Shown here piece by piece: positions 35,441-44,498 of a DNA stretch of 64,000 nt (position 1 is the first letter of the stretch; the number at the start of each line of letters is the position of its first letter). Origin of the DNA: Desulforadius tongensis (GTDB lineage: Bacteria; Bacillota; Desulfotomaculia; Desulfotomaculales; Desulfohalotomaculaceae); NCBI RefSeq assembly GCF_016907915.1, contig NZ_JAFBCW010000006.1:44306-108305 (forward strand), read 5' to 3'. The position numbers and the translations under genes are program-made. The notes beneath the pieces were generated by a model that saw nothing but the letters and a program-made list of their open reading frames with translations, did not search any database and was not told the origin of the DNA.

Positions 35441-36697
35441 TTATTCTCCGTGATTCCACGAATTAATATATTTCTCTTGTTCCGGGGTTAATTTATCTAT
35501 TTCTACCCCCATTGATTTTAGTTTTATGTTTGCCACCCGGTCATCAATTTCTTTCGGTACGTTATATACGCAGCGCTCCAGTTTACCGGCATTCTGCAGC
35601 ACGTATTTAGCTGACAGAGCCTGCAGTGCAAAGGACATATCCATAATCTCCGCCGGGTGACCATCACCGGCGGCCAGGTTCACCAGTCTTCCTTCAGCCA
35701 GCAGGTACAGTTTCCTGCCGTCCGGCATGGTAAACTCTTCAATGTCCCTGCGCACGGTGCGAACACCGGTGGCCATTTGATTAAGATGCGGTTTGTTTAC
35801 CTCCACATCAAAGTGACCGGCGTTGCACATTATCGCCCCGTCTTTCATTACCTCGTAATGCTTTTTAACCAGTACATCTTTACACCCGGTTACCGTAATA
35901 AAAATATCACCGTACCGGGCAGCATCCACGCTGTTCATCACAGTAAACCCGTCCATGTGCGCTTCAATGGCCTTTACCGGGTCCACCTCAGTGACAATAA
36001 CTTTGGCTCCCAAGCCCTTGGCTCTAAGAGCAATACCTTTACCGCACCAACCGTATCCCATTACCACCACCGTTTTTCCGGCCACAATCAAGTTTGTAGT
36101 GCGCATAATGCCGGACCAAACCGACTCCCCGGTGCCGTAGCGGTTATCAAACAGGTACTTGCACATGGCATCGTTAACCGCAATCATGGGAAACTTCAAG
36201 CCGCCTTCCCTTTCCAATGCCCTCAAGCGCAGCACCCCGGTGGTGGTTTCCTCACAACCGCCCTTGACGTTTTCAGCCAGGTCCCGGCGCTGGGAATGCA
36301 GCAGCTGTACCAAATCACCCCCATCGTCTATCACCACATCCGGGCGGTTATCCAGCACGTGCAGCAGGTGTTCCTCATATTCTTCGGCGGTGGCATTATA
36401 CCAGGAATATACCTTAATTCCCTTCTCCGCCAAAGCCGCGGCCACATCATCCTGGGTTGACAGCGGGTTGGAACCGGAAATGGAAACATCAGCCCCTCCG
36501 GCAGCCAGCACTTCTGCCAGGTACGCGGTTTTAGCCTCCAGGTGAATACTTACCGCAATTCTGACCCCTTTAAAGAGTTGTTCTCTTTCAAATTCCTTTC
36601 TAATAGCATTAAGCACCGGCATGTGATTACTAACCCAGTCTATTTTCAAGCGGCCCTCCGGTGCCAAATTTATATCTCTAATTAGATAATCCGGCAT
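35441..36697 (-). CDS. ahcY: Adenosylhomocysteinase family protein
   Basis: A 418-residue NAD-dependent S-adenosylhomocysteine hydrolase. Core segments are visible: [10 protein letters not shown], the lysine/aspartate pair in [20 protein letters not shown], and the NAD-binding [19 protein letters not shown]. It is the short form, lacking the roughly 40-residue insertion and the C-terminal Lys-Tyr extension of eukaryotic and many bacterial enzymes, as in archaea. Next to a deaminase it could act on S-inosylhomocysteine, as shown for a methanogen homologue; sequence alone does not decide this. Confidence 0.93.
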   Translation of the reverse strand: MPDYLIRDINLAPEGRLKIDWVSNHMPVLNAIRKEFEREQLFKGVRIAVSIHLEAKTAYLAEVLAAGGADVSISGSNPLSTQDDVAAALAEKGIKVYSWYNATAEEYEEHLLHVLDNRPDVVIDDGGDLVQLLHSQRRDLAENVKGGCEETTTGVLRLRALEREGGLKFPMIAVNDAMCKYLFDNRYGTGESVWSGIMRTTNLIVAGKTVVVMGYGWCGKGIALRAKGLGAKVIVTEVDPVKAIEAHMDGFTVMNSVDAARYGDIFITVTGCKDVLVKKHYEVMKDGAIMCNAGHFDVEVNKPHLNQMATGVRTVRRDIEEFTMPDGRKLYLLAEGRLVNLAAGDGHPAEIMDMSFALQALSAKYVLQNAGKLERCVYNVPKEIDDRVANIKLKSMGVEIDKLTPEQEKYINSWNHGE

Positions 36698-36714
36698 TAA
36701 AAATATTCCTCCCT

Positions 36715-37794
36715 TTACTTAGCAGGATTTTCTCCCTGACAAACCCCATCGGCTGTTGTCCTGCTGTTCATTATTTTACGCAGGTTCTCCGGGTAGGGTT
36801 TTTGTACCACACCACGCTCGGTAATAATGGCACTGACCAATTCATTGGGGGTAACATCAAAGGCTGGATTCCATACCTTTACTCCCGGGGGCGCTATCCT
36901 GGTGCCGCCCACCGTGGTCACTTCTTCAAAATGCCTTTCTTCAATGGGTATCTGGTTCCCCGAAGCCAGGCCCATATCTATGGTTGATGTAGGGGCGGCC
37001 ACGTAAAATGGCAGGCCGTGGGCCTGGGCCAACACGGCTAAACCGTAAGTACCGATTTTGTTGGCCACATCACCGTTGGCAGTGATGCGGTCTGCCCCCA
37101 CAATTACCATATCAACCTTTCCCTGGGCCATTAAATACCCGGCCATGTTGTCAGTGATTAAAGTAACAGGAATATTTTCCTGCATCATTTCCCATGCCGT
37201 CAGCCTGGCCCCCTGCAGCAGCGGGCGGGTTTCATCGGCAAACACTTCTATATTTTTCCCGGCCCGGTGGGCTGCCCGGATGACACCCAGGGCAGTGCCA
37301 AAGCCGGCGGTGGCCAGCGCCCCGGCATTGCAGTGGGTGATAATGCGGGCGTTTTCGGGAATCAATTCCTGGCCGTATTCGCCCATCCGGCGGTTGGCTT
37401 CCAGGTCCTCACAAAAAATTTTATGGGCTTCTTCCAGCAGCAGTTCCCTTATCCCGTCAATATCCAAATCATGGCCGTCTCTCACTTTATTCATCATCCG
37501 GTCAATGGCCCAGCGTAAATTAACGGCGGTGGGACGGGTGGACGCCAGCTCGTAACCGATCTTTTCCAGCTCGGCCAGGAATTTTTCTTTATCCTTCTCC
37601 TTAATGCTGTTAGCCCCGATCACCATACCGTAAGCTGCAGCAGCGCCAATGGCCGGCGCACCGCGCACGCTGAGGCGCTTGATGGCATCGGCCACTGTTT
37701 TTACATCCTCTGCTTCTATATATTCTATTTTTTCGGGAAGTTTAGTCTGATCAAGAATCTTTAGTACCCCGTCTTCCCATACCATTGTTTTCAC
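36715..37794 (-). CDS. mtnA: S-methyl-5-thioribose-1-phosphate isomerase
   Basis: A 359-residue isomerase converting 5-methylthioribose 1-phosphate to the ribulose form; homologues also accept 5-deoxyribose 1-phosphate. Catalytic Cys155 is in [19 protein letters not shown] and Asp235 in [27 protein letters not shown] near residue 44 is the family N-terminal signature. GTG start 8 bases after AAGGGTG; an ATG three codons later is the alternative. It follows mtnP by 7 bases. Confidence 0.95.
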   Translation of the reverse strand: MKTMVWEDGVLKILDQTKLPEKIEYIEAEDVKTVADAIKRLSVRGAPAIGAAAAYGMVIGANSIKEKDKEKFLAELEKIGYELASTRPTAVNLRWAIDRMMNKVRDGHDLDIDGIRELLLEEAHKIFCEDLEANRRMGEYGQELIPENARIITHCNAGALATAGFGTALGVIRAAHRAGKNIEVFADETRPLLQGARLTAWEMMQENIPVTLITDNMAGYLMAQGKVDMVIVGADRITANGDVANKIGTYGLAVLAQAHGLPFYVAAPTSTIDMGLASGNQIPIEERHFEEVTTVGGTRIAPPGVKVWNPAFDVTPNELVSAIITERGVVQKPYPENLRKIMNSRTTADGVCQGENPAK

Positions 37795-37801
37795 TATTGG
37801 A

Positions 37802-38605
37802 TCACCCTTTCAAAAGCTCATGCATCGGCCCTTCCACCGCCGTATGGCAGTAGCACTCTCGATCAGGATCTAACGCTGATATGGTGCCCATGGCCAGCTT
37901 GCGCAAATTCTCGGCGTTCTTGTTCATCACTTCCAGCACTTCTTCATGGGTCAGGGGATTTTCCGATATACCGGCACCAAAGTTAGTTACCATGCACACA
38001 GTAGCATAGCAAATTCCCGCTTCCCTGGCCAGTATAACCTCCGGCACGCTGGTCATACCTACCAAATCACCGCCCAACATTTTAAACATCTTTATTTCCG
38101 CCGGCGATTCATAACGGGGACCCTCGGTGGTTACATATACCCCTCCCTGGTGATAGGATAAATTCAACTCATCTGCCACTTTGGCCATTATCTTCCGCAA
38201 ATCCGGGCAGTACGGATCGGTGACATCCACATGCACCACACCATGCTCCCCGCCATTAAAAAAGGTCTGGGCCCGGGATTTGGTGAAGTCTAAAAATTGA
38301 TCGCAAAAAACAAAATCACCGGGCTTCATTTTTTCATTAATCGAACCCACCGCCGCAGTGGCTAAAATAGTTTTTACACCCAGCTTCTTCAACCCGGCAA
38401 TATTGGCCCGGTAATTAACCAGGTGGGGCGGTACACTGTGCCCGGCACCGTGGCGGTTCATAAAAGCAACTTCTCGCCCCTGGTATTCCCCTATTTTCAC
38501 TGCCGTTTCACCAAAGGGCGTAGTGATAGTCTCGTCACGAATATTAGATAAAATATTGGGGTCATACACCCCCGTACCTCCAATTATGGCCATCGATACA
38601 GTCAT
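37802..38605 (-). CDS. mtnP: S-methyl-5'-thioadenosine (or -inosine) phosphorylase
   Basis: A 267-residue purine nucleoside phosphorylase of the MTAP type. Phosphate site GGTGVYDP, MNRHGAGHSVPPHLVNYRAN, TEGPRYESPAEI and the base-site NFGAG are present. The ATG 9 bases after GGAGG is preferred; the frame runs 42 codons upstream with no homologous text. Discrimination between adenine and hypoxanthine nucleosides depends on one or two base-pocket residues (MVTNFGAG here) and needs structural comparison. First gene of the five-gene operon, 126 bases after the VWA gene. Confidence 0.92.
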   Translation of the reverse strand: MTVSMAIIGGTGVYDPNILSNIRDETITTPFGETAVKIGEYQGREVAFMNRHGAGHSVPPHLVNYRANIAGLKKLGVKTILATAAVGSINEKMKPGDFVFCDQFLDFTKSRAQTFFNGGEHGVVHVDVTDPYCPDLRKIMAKVADELNLSYHQGGVYVTTEGPRYESPAEIKMFKMLGGDLVGMTSVPEVILAREAGICYATVCMVTNFGAGISENPLTHEEVLEVMNKNAENLRKLAMGTISALDPDRECYCHTAVEGPMHELLKG

Positions 38606-38731
38606 GGTTTCATACCTCCATTCAGATAGGTTAAGAATATCATGGCGTGCACACTGAGCAAATATTCGTGACCCTGCCCGCAATTTCCTTTTCTGCAGTG
38701 GAAAATTATGTACCGACAGCACTTCTGCCAA

Positions 38732-39946
38732 CTACTCCCTGTCCATCAACAGGGAATCAAACACCGCCTTTCTCCCCCACGGCGGCCTGCTGTGCTCCTT
38801 TGTCAGCAGCCACAGCACCGGGTAGGATGGCTCAAAGGTCGGGTAAACGGTAATGCCATCGGTAAAATAAATTAACGCCGAGGGCTTAATTTTTCTTTTA
38901 TTAATTTCTTCAAATACCGGCTTGGTATAAGACCCTCCCCCTCCCCGGGGAATCACTTCATTAAAATCCCTCAAGCGGTGCCAGCTTTGAATTTTAGAAT
39001 CACAAAAAACCAGGTGCCCGGTGATGGTAGAAAAAGAATTGATAATCCCCCGCACTTCGGAAAGGAATTTCTGCAGCTGTTTGTTATTCACCGATCCGGA
39101 GGAATCCACCGCCACCACTACCTCTTCCAGCCTTTCCTCTTCTCTTCCCAGGTCGGGAACTAAAATATTGTAATATACTAAACGCCGGTCCGGCGGCAGC
39201 CAACTGTAATCCGACTTTATTTTGGTTAGAAACTCGGCCAGTATCTGCCGCCAATCTTTTTCCGGGCGCAGCAGCTCACCAACAGCCCGTTCCAACGCCC
39301 CCGGTAAATCACCGCGGCTGCGGGCAGACTGCAGCGCCCTGGCCGCTCTCTCCTTCCACAGCCGCTCCACAGCCCCGGAAGCAAAATTCCGCTGATGCAG
39401 TTTATCTTCCCAGTGCTGGTGCTGATCCAGTGCGGTTTCCGGGTTTTCTTGTTCATTGTCTCTGCCGGTATTTTGATCCGCATTTTCTCCGCCACCGCTG
39501 CCCCCGGGTGATGATGCCGCTCCCCGTCCGTCATTTTCTCCGGTGCTTAACAGGCTGTACACCTCTTCAGCACTTTTATTTTGATACAGCTTGTTCACCA
39601 CTAAGCCGGGGGAGATGGGGTATCCCTCAGCTTCCAAAATCAAATTCACCACGTAATCGCAGGCTTTATTCCAGCGGTGGGGATTACGAAACGATCTGCG
39701 CCACAGGTGACCTAAAGCGCAGTGCAGCACGGTATGGCAGATAACTGCTGCTGTTTCATCTTCCGTTAAACCGTCAATCCACTGCGGGTTATAGTAGAAT
39801 TTTTCCCCGTCGGTATCTGCCTTTTTCACTGACCGGCGGGGCTCCGGGGTTAAATACATCACCAGTGTTCCTAAAAAAGGGTTTTTTAAAAGCACTTTTA
39901 TTTTGGCCCGGGTTAATTTAGTCTCAGCTTGCTTTTCATAATTCAT
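38732..39946 (-). CDS. DUF2201-type protein: metallopeptidase-like and von Willebrand A-like domains
   Basis: A 404-residue protein. The N-terminal part has HTVLHCALGHLWRR (about residues 70-83), an HxxxH-type zinc-binding pattern. A low-complexity Gly/Ser/Asn/Glu linker (about 138-175) follows, and the C-terminal part has VVAVDSSGSVNNKQLQKFL (DxSGS, a MIDAS metal site) and YFTDG. This layout matches the DUF2201/VWA-like family usually paired with a MoxR-type ATPase, as here 52 bases upstream. The biochemical role is unknown; cofactor insertion or complex remodelling has been proposed for such pairs. A motif copy lies 13 bases before the ATG. Confidence 0.85.
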   Translation of the reverse strand: MNYEKQAETKLTRAKIKVLLKNPFLGTLVMYLTPEPRRSVKKADTDGEKFYYNPQWIDGLTEDETAAVICHTVLHCALGHLWRRSFRNPHRWNKACDYVVNLILEAEGYPISPGLVVNKLYQNKSAEEVYSLLSTGENDGRGAASSPGGSGGGENADQNTGRDNEQENPETALDQHQHWEDKLHQRNFASGAVERLWKERAARALQSARSRGDLPGALERAVGELLRPEKDWRQILAEFLTKIKSDYSWLPPDRRLVYYNILVPDLGREEERLEEVVVAVDSSGSVNNKQLQKFLSEVRGIINSFSTITGHLVFCDSKIQSWHRLRDFNEVIPRGGGGSYTKPVFEEINKRKIKPSALIYFTDGITVYPTFEPSYPVLWLLTKEHSRPPWGRKAVFDSLLMDRE

Positions 39947-39958
39947 CTTTAAAAATCC

Positions 39959-39970
39959 CTACCCTGAAAA
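39959..39970 (-). repeat. Intercistronic motif, copy 2 (upstream of the VWA gene)
   Basis: CTACCCTGAAAA in the ATPase-VWA gap, 13 bases before the VWA start. Together with the following ATG triplet it shares 15 identical bases with copy 3 at 53235. Confidence 0.6.
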
Positions 39971-39998
39971 ATGAAAAAATTTCTGACATGAATTCCGG

Positions 39999-41069
39999 TT
40001 ATAAAATATACTGTCGGTATTTTTGAGCCCACCGGATCCATTCCGGCAGCCCCTTTATTTCCTCTGCCACCGCCTCTGACCTTAGAGCATCCCGCACCGT
40101 CAGCACTGAAAATTCGTCGGGCATCTGCAGGGTATATTTTATAAAGTTACCCAGCATGTCCTTAATATCCCCATCCTTGGCTGCGTTAATTAACCGGGAA
40201 ACCAAAGCACTGCTAAGGGCGTACAAGATATCCGGTTCACCGGGCACTTCCTCCCCCCGGCCCTGCAAAATTTCTTCTATATCGGGCAGGTTTTCCACTG
40301 TACGGCAGAAGGCTAAAAATTCCGCTGCCACCCCTTCTCCCACCGTTCCCCGCACCACATTGGCAGCAACATCTGAAGCATTGGGGTCGGGATAACACTT
40401 CAGCAGGTTAGAAAGTATTTCCCAGGTGCGCGGGCTGGCAAAAACACTGCTGTCCCTATTGGGGTTAAAGGTGGATAAAAGCTGGGGCCGGAAATTTAAA
40501 AAAGCGATAATGCGGGAATCTATATCCTGTTCCAGCGCCCATTTTTTCCAGTCATCTAAATCCTCTTCCACCGGCAGGTGAATCATACGGTTGGCCAGCG
40601 GCGTGGGCATTTGATAAGTTACCCCCCGGTCGGTAAGCCGGTTTCCCGCCACCACTTGAATCCAGTTGGGAGCCATTTTCCAGTCTCCTAACTTCCTTTC
40701 CCATATTACCTGGTAAGCCGCCGCCTGCACCGTGGGAGGAGCGGAGGTCAATTCATCCCAAAATAATATCAGATGCTCCCCATACCGCTCCACAGTGGGC
40801 AGCAGCCCCGACTGCAGCCAAACAGCCAGTCCCCTTTCCACATCCGGGTAAGGCAGCCCCCTTAAATCCACCGGGTTGACATGTATCAATCTTATGTCCA
40901 CCACCGGTACCGGCTTGTCCAGTCCCAGCTGGTGCCCGATTATTTCCGCCGCCTTATAAACGGCAGCGGATTTGCCGATGCCCGGTTTGCCAATTAAATT
41001 TACGGCGGGAGCTTTTTCACCCAGCCGGTATATGGTGCTGATCACTTCAATAACTTCATTTACTTTCAC
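39999..41069 (-). CDS. MoxR-like AAA+ ATPase
   Basis: A 356-residue AAA+ protein with Walker A LIGKPGIGKSAAVYKA (about 25-40), Walker B LILFWDELTSAPPTVQAA and sensor-like AGNRLTDRGV, followed by the arginine-containing PLANRMIHL. This is the MoxR/dynein-like pattern. It most likely acts on, or through, the adjacent VWA protein. GTG start 5 bases after GAGGTGAT, 23 bases after the pentapeptide gene, so the three genes form one operon. Confidence 0.88.
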   Translation of the reverse strand: MKVNEVIEVISTIYRLGEKAPAVNLIGKPGIGKSAAVYKAAEIIGHQLGLDKPVPVVDIRLIHVNPVDLRGLPYPDVERGLAVWLQSGLLPTVERYGEHLILFWDELTSAPPTVQAAAYQVIWERKLGDWKMAPNWIQVVAGNRLTDRGVTYQMPTPLANRMIHLPVEEDLDDWKKWALEQDIDSRIIAFLNFRPQLLSTFNPNRDSSVFASPRTWEILSNLLKCYPDPNASDVAANVVRGTVGEGVAAEFLAFCRTVENLPDIEEILQGRGEEVPGEPDILYALSSALVSRLINAAKDGDIKDMLGNFIKYTLQMPDEFSVLTVRDALRSEAVAEEIKGLPEWIRWAQKYRQYIL

Positions 41070-41092
41070 AGGTTATCACCTCAAAAACAGTT

Positions 41093-41920
41093 CTAAAAGC
41101 GCAGCTGTTCCAAGACTAACGCGGCCGAAATTTCTGCCACCAGTTCTTCAATTTCCCTCCACCCTTCCCAGGCAGGATAGGTTCTTTTCAACTGTTCCAG
41201 AAATTTTGTATGGGGATCCGGGGTATGAAAACACTGATCACAGGGCAGCAGCCGGGCCAGCACTGTAAAAATCCCCTTCTCATCCACCGCCTTTAATGCC
41301 GCTGTTATTTTTTTTACCTGTTTATCCAAACCCACATTCTTTTCACCCTGCCGGCAGGCAGATACCTCCACCCCCGGCAGCAGTTGGCATTTAACAAATT
41401 TAAAACGGGATGAAGGATCCGCAATGGCAGCGTTCAGCAGTTCAGCCATGGCGGTGCCGGCGACATTGGCATTGATAAAGCTGCAGTTTATAAACCGGTT
41501 ATAGCCGGATAACTCAGCCCCAGACATATCCGCCTTTTCAAAGTTAACATTTTCAAAAAAAGCTCCGGATAAATTGGCCCTTTTTAAATCCGCCCCCTGC
41601 AGGTTTACGTTTTTAAAGCGGGCGGTGGAAAGGTTGTACCCGGACAAGTTCTGCCCGCTTAAATCACAGTCATTGAATTCCAGTGAAATATGGGGTAATT
41701 TTAGTTCTTTCCCTTCATTTAAAACCACCGGCTTGTTTCGCCAGGCATTAAATGCACCGGCATTGTTAAAAGCATTTACTGCTGTTACCCCGCTAATATA
41801 CATGCTGAAACGGTGCTTGTGCAGAGTTACCGTGAACCCGTTCAAAGTACAGGATAAATAATAGTCACTGTTATGGGTGAGATTATTTAATTCTTCAAAA
41901 CCAAAATTCACTTCCGTCAC
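41093..41920 (-). CDS. Pentapeptide-repeat protein
   Basis: A 275-residue protein with a central right-handed quadrilateral beta-helix region (about 85-150): DLSGQNLSGYNLSTARFKNV and LQGADLKRANLSGAFFENVN show the A(D/N)LXX five-residue period. The flanking domains are unrecognised; the C-terminal 110 residues include CDQCFHTPDPH, a possible metal site. Pentapeptide helices often serve as protein-interaction or DNA-mimic modules. As the first gene of the ATPase/VWA operon it could be the substrate or adaptor of that pair. Start GTG at 41920 or 41911. Confidence 0.8.
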   Translation of the reverse strand: MTEVNFGFEELNNLTHNSDYYLSCTLNGFTVTLHKHRFSMYISGVTAVNAFNNAGAFNAWRNKPVVLNEGKELKLPHISLEFNDCDLSGQNLSGYNLSTARFKNVNLQGADLKRANLSGAFFENVNFEKADMSGAELSGYNRFINCSFINANVAGTAMAELLNAAIADPSSRFKFVKCQLLPGVEVSACRQGEKNVGLDKQVKKITAALKAVDEKGIFTVLARLLPCDQCFHTPDPHTKFLEQLKRTYPAWEGWREIEELVAEISAALVLEQLRF

Positions 41921-42101
41921 CCCGCAAATTCCCGTTGATACTAGGTTCTATTTTCCGCAAGGGATTCCTTCATCTAACTTACTTTCATTCTTGCACCGGC
42001 CAAAAAGCAATAATATGCAGGACTTTAACAATAAATGTCTAAAATTATCCATTGTAAAATAACCGGTATGTGTAAGTCTACTTACCTGGAGATGATGGTG
42101 C

Positions 42102-43076
42102 TTGCTTAAGGACAAATTAAAAAAGCGGCGATGGTCTATACCCCGTTCGCTTACTTTAATGCTGATACCCCATTCAAACCAATCCATTTATAAAGTACGC
42201 ATTCCCTACATTTTGATTAAAGTTTCTTTGGCATTTAGTTTTTGTTTAATTATATTCGTGCTCTATTTTTCCACCAGGTACTGGCAGATGAAAGAGGAGC
42301 TGGTGGAATTAAATGAGCTGCGCAAAATTAACGATGCACAGGCGGCAAAACTGCAGCTGCTGGAAGCGGAAAGTGAGAAACTGCAGGAAAAAATGGCCGA
42401 AATAAAGCATTTAGAAAAAGATGTTCGCGAAATGCTGCAAAGGGGAGAAATTACCAGCCGCTCAGCTTCGGTTAACACCCGTAAATCTAATTCCATTACA
42501 AATAATGAACAAAGTGCACTGCTTTCCTTTTTAAACAAAAAATCCTACCGGGAAAAGAAAGCTGATTGGGACAAAAAGTACCTGGCAACTGCCAGTGCCA
42601 ACAGTGCTTTAATTAGAGAAACGGGTGAGCTGAAAGAAAGTTTAAGCCTGTTAAAAAAGGATGTGGCTGTAAAAAAGGCCTATTTAGCAGCCAAACCATT
42701 CGGCCTACCAACCAAGGGCAGGATAAGCTCCCCTTACGGCAGCCGGCGTTCTCCCTTTTCCGGGCGTTCAGACTTTCACCCCGGTATAGACGTGGCCGCT
42801 CCTTATGGAGCACCGGTTGTGGCAACCGGTAAAGGCAAAGTTGTTTTCGCCGGGTATAAAAGCGGCTACGGCAAAACGATAATTATAGAGCATCCCTTTG
42901 GATTCAGAACGGTATACGCGCATAATGCCAAAATTAAGGTCAAGGTGGGAGATCAGGTATCCAGGGGAGATTGCATCGCCCTGGTTGGAAGTACAGGCGC
43001 CTCCACCGGTCCCCACGTACATTACGAGGTTTTTATCAATGGAACAAGGGTAGATCCCGCTGATTACATACGTTAA
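42102..43076 (+). CDS. Membrane-anchored M23 (LytM-type) peptidase
   Basis: A 324-residue protein: short cytoplasmic basic segment, one membrane helix (about 33-56), an extracellular coiled coil (about 60-115 and 155-190), and a C-terminal M23 domain. The zinc site is complete in FHPGIDVAAPYG and GPHVHYEVFING. It should cut, or regulate cutting of, peptidoglycan cross-links. TTG start 10 bases after GGAG. The bactofilin gene follows 17 bases on, a recurrent pairing that links cytoskeletal scaffolds to wall remodelling. Confidence 0.9.
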   Translation: MLKDKLKKRRWSIPRSLTLMLIPHSNQSIYKVRIPYILIKVSLAFSFCLIIFVLYFSTRYWQMKEELVELNELRKINDAQAAKLQLLEAESEKLQEKMAEIKHLEKDVREMLQRGEITSRSASVNTRKSNSITNNEQSALLSFLNKKSYREKKADWDKKYLATASANSALIRETGELKESLSLLKKDVAVKKAYLAAKPFGLPTKGRISSPYGSRRSPFSGRSDFHPGIDVAAPYGAPVVATGKGKVVFAGYKSGYGKTIIIEHPFGFRTVYAHNAKIKVKVGDQVSRGDCIALVGSTGASTGPHVHYEVFINGTRVDPADYIR

Positions 43077-43093
43077 AAAAAGGAGAGATAGAA

Positions 43094-43471
43094 TTGTTTG
43101 GTAAAAAAAGTGATTCTATAAATCATAGTAAAGTGGACACCGTTATCGGGGATGGCACCTATATCAACGGCGATATTAAAGTGGATGGCGTGCTGCGCAT
43201 TGACGGCAAGGTTGACGGGCATGTGGATATAAACGGAGACGTTATTATCGGTCCCACCGGTTATGTCAATGCCGATATTAACGGCAACAACGTTACGGTG
43301 GCCGGAGAAGTGCACGGCAATATCACCTTAAAAGGAAAATTAGAATTGGACAGCACCGCCAAGCTGTACGGAGATATCGAAGTAAGCAAATTAGTAATCA
43401 ATGAAGGTGCCATTTTTAAGGGAAAAAGCAGTATGATCGGCAGCTGTGAAAACGAAAATGAAATTAGTTAA
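43094..43471 (+). CDS. Bactofilin
   Basis: A 125-residue bactofilin (DUF583) with a continuous beta-helix rich in GDGTYINGDIKVDGVLRIDG repeats between about 20 and 110 and short disordered ends. Bactofilins polymerise without nucleotide into membrane-associated filaments that position wall enzymes. TTG start after AGGAGAG. Co-transcribed with the M23 peptidase. Confidence 0.92.
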   Translation: MFGKKSDSINHSKVDTVIGDGTYINGDIKVDGVLRIDGKVDGHVDINGDVIIGPTGYVNADINGNNVTVAGEVHGNITLKGKLELDSTAKLYGDIEVSKLVINEGAIFKGKSSMIGSCENENEIS

Positions 43472-43507
43472 AATCCAAAGGGGTTTAAGTGCTGCCCAAC
43501 TCAGCTC

Positions 43508-43545
43508 AAATGCCGGTGCCGCACGGGGTGTGGGCACCGGCATTT
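43508..43545. terminator. Terminator between bactofilin and ftsY (convergent)
   Basis: A perfect 13-bp stem AAATGCCGGTGCC/GGCACCGGCATTT with a 12-base loop, with a T-run at 43557 on the plus strand a few bases downstream. Confidence 0.85.
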
Positions 43546-43554
43546 AAGCTAATG

Positions 43555-44487
43555 TTATTTTTTTTCATTTACATCCAACCCGTACAGGGCAGCTACAAAC
43601 TCCTGGGGATTAAAAGGCTGCAGGTCTTCTATGCCTTCACCCACACCAATCATTTTAACCGGCACATGCAGGCTGGTTTTAATACCGATCACCACTCCTC
43701 CCTTGGCCGTACCGTCCAGCTTGGTTAACGCTATACCGGTAACGTTAACCGCTTCACCAAACAGTTTGGCCTGGCTGATAGCATTTTGACCGGTGGTGGC
43801 ATCCAGCACCAGCAGGGTTTCGTGAGGCGCCCCGGGCATTTCCCTTTCCACAATGCGGCGTATTTTTTTCAGCTCTTCCATCAGGTTGCTCTTGGTATGC
43901 AGCCTGCCGGCGGTATCAATCAGTAAAATATCAACCTTTCTGGAACGGGCAGCCTGCATGGCATCATAGGCCACAGCGCCGGGGTCAGCCCCTTCAGCGT
44001 GTTTAATCACATCAACTCCAACCCGTTCACCCCAGATTTCCAGTTGATCGATGGCTGCGGCTCTAAAGGTATCTCCCGCGGCCAGCAGAACCTTTTTACC
44101 CTGCTTTTTAAAGTAATGGGCCAGCTTTCCGATGGTGGTGGTTTTACCCGTACCATTCACACCCACCACCAGTATTACCGTCAGCCCGTCGGGGTTAATA
44201 TTTATCGGGGTGGTTTTGTCGCCAATTAGGTATTCCACTTCCTCTTGAAAAATATCCTTCAGCCGGGCCGGGTCGCTGACATTGCGCAATTTAACCCCTT
44301 CCCGCACCCGCTCTACCAGCTCCAGGGCCGTATTAACACCGACATCGGCCTGAATCAGCACCTCTTCCAGCTCCTCATACAGCTCTTCATCGATGTTCTT
44401 ACGGCCAATTACCACCTGCTCCACTTTTTCCACAAAACTCTTGCGAGTTTTAGACAAACTCTTTTTTAAACGATCAAAAAATCCCAT
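43555..44487 (-). CDS. ftsY: Signal recognition particle receptor FtsY
   Basis: A 310-residue SRP receptor GTPase: N domain about 1-95, then G domain with VVGVNGTGKTTTIGKLA, DTAGRLHTKSNLMEEL and TKLDGTAKGG. The acidic A domain of E. coli FtsY is absent, as usual in Firmicutes. The ATG 6 bases after GGAGG is preferred over the TTG one codon earlier. It receives Ffh-ribosome complexes at the membrane. Follows smc by 11 bases. Confidence 0.97.
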   Translation of the reverse strand: MGFFDRLKKSLSKTRKSFVEKVEQVVIGRKNIDEELYEELEEVLIQADVGVNTALELVERVREGVKLRNVSDPARLKDIFQEEVEYLIGDKTTPININPDGLTVILVVGVNGTGKTTTIGKLAHYFKKQGKKVLLAAGDTFRAAAIDQLEIWGERVGVDVIKHAEGADPGAVAYDAMQAARSRKVDILLIDTAGRLHTKSNLMEELKKIRRIVEREMPGAPHETLLVLDATTGQNAISQAKLFGEAVNVTGIALTKLDGTAKGGVVIGIKTSLHVPVKMIGVGEGIEDLQPFNPQEFVAALYGLDVNEKK

Positions 44488-44498
44488 CAAACCCCTCC

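Noticed and set aside
38606..38731. SAM (S-box) riboswitch before mtnP
   Set aside because: The 126-base gap is too short and lacks the conserved core and terminator.
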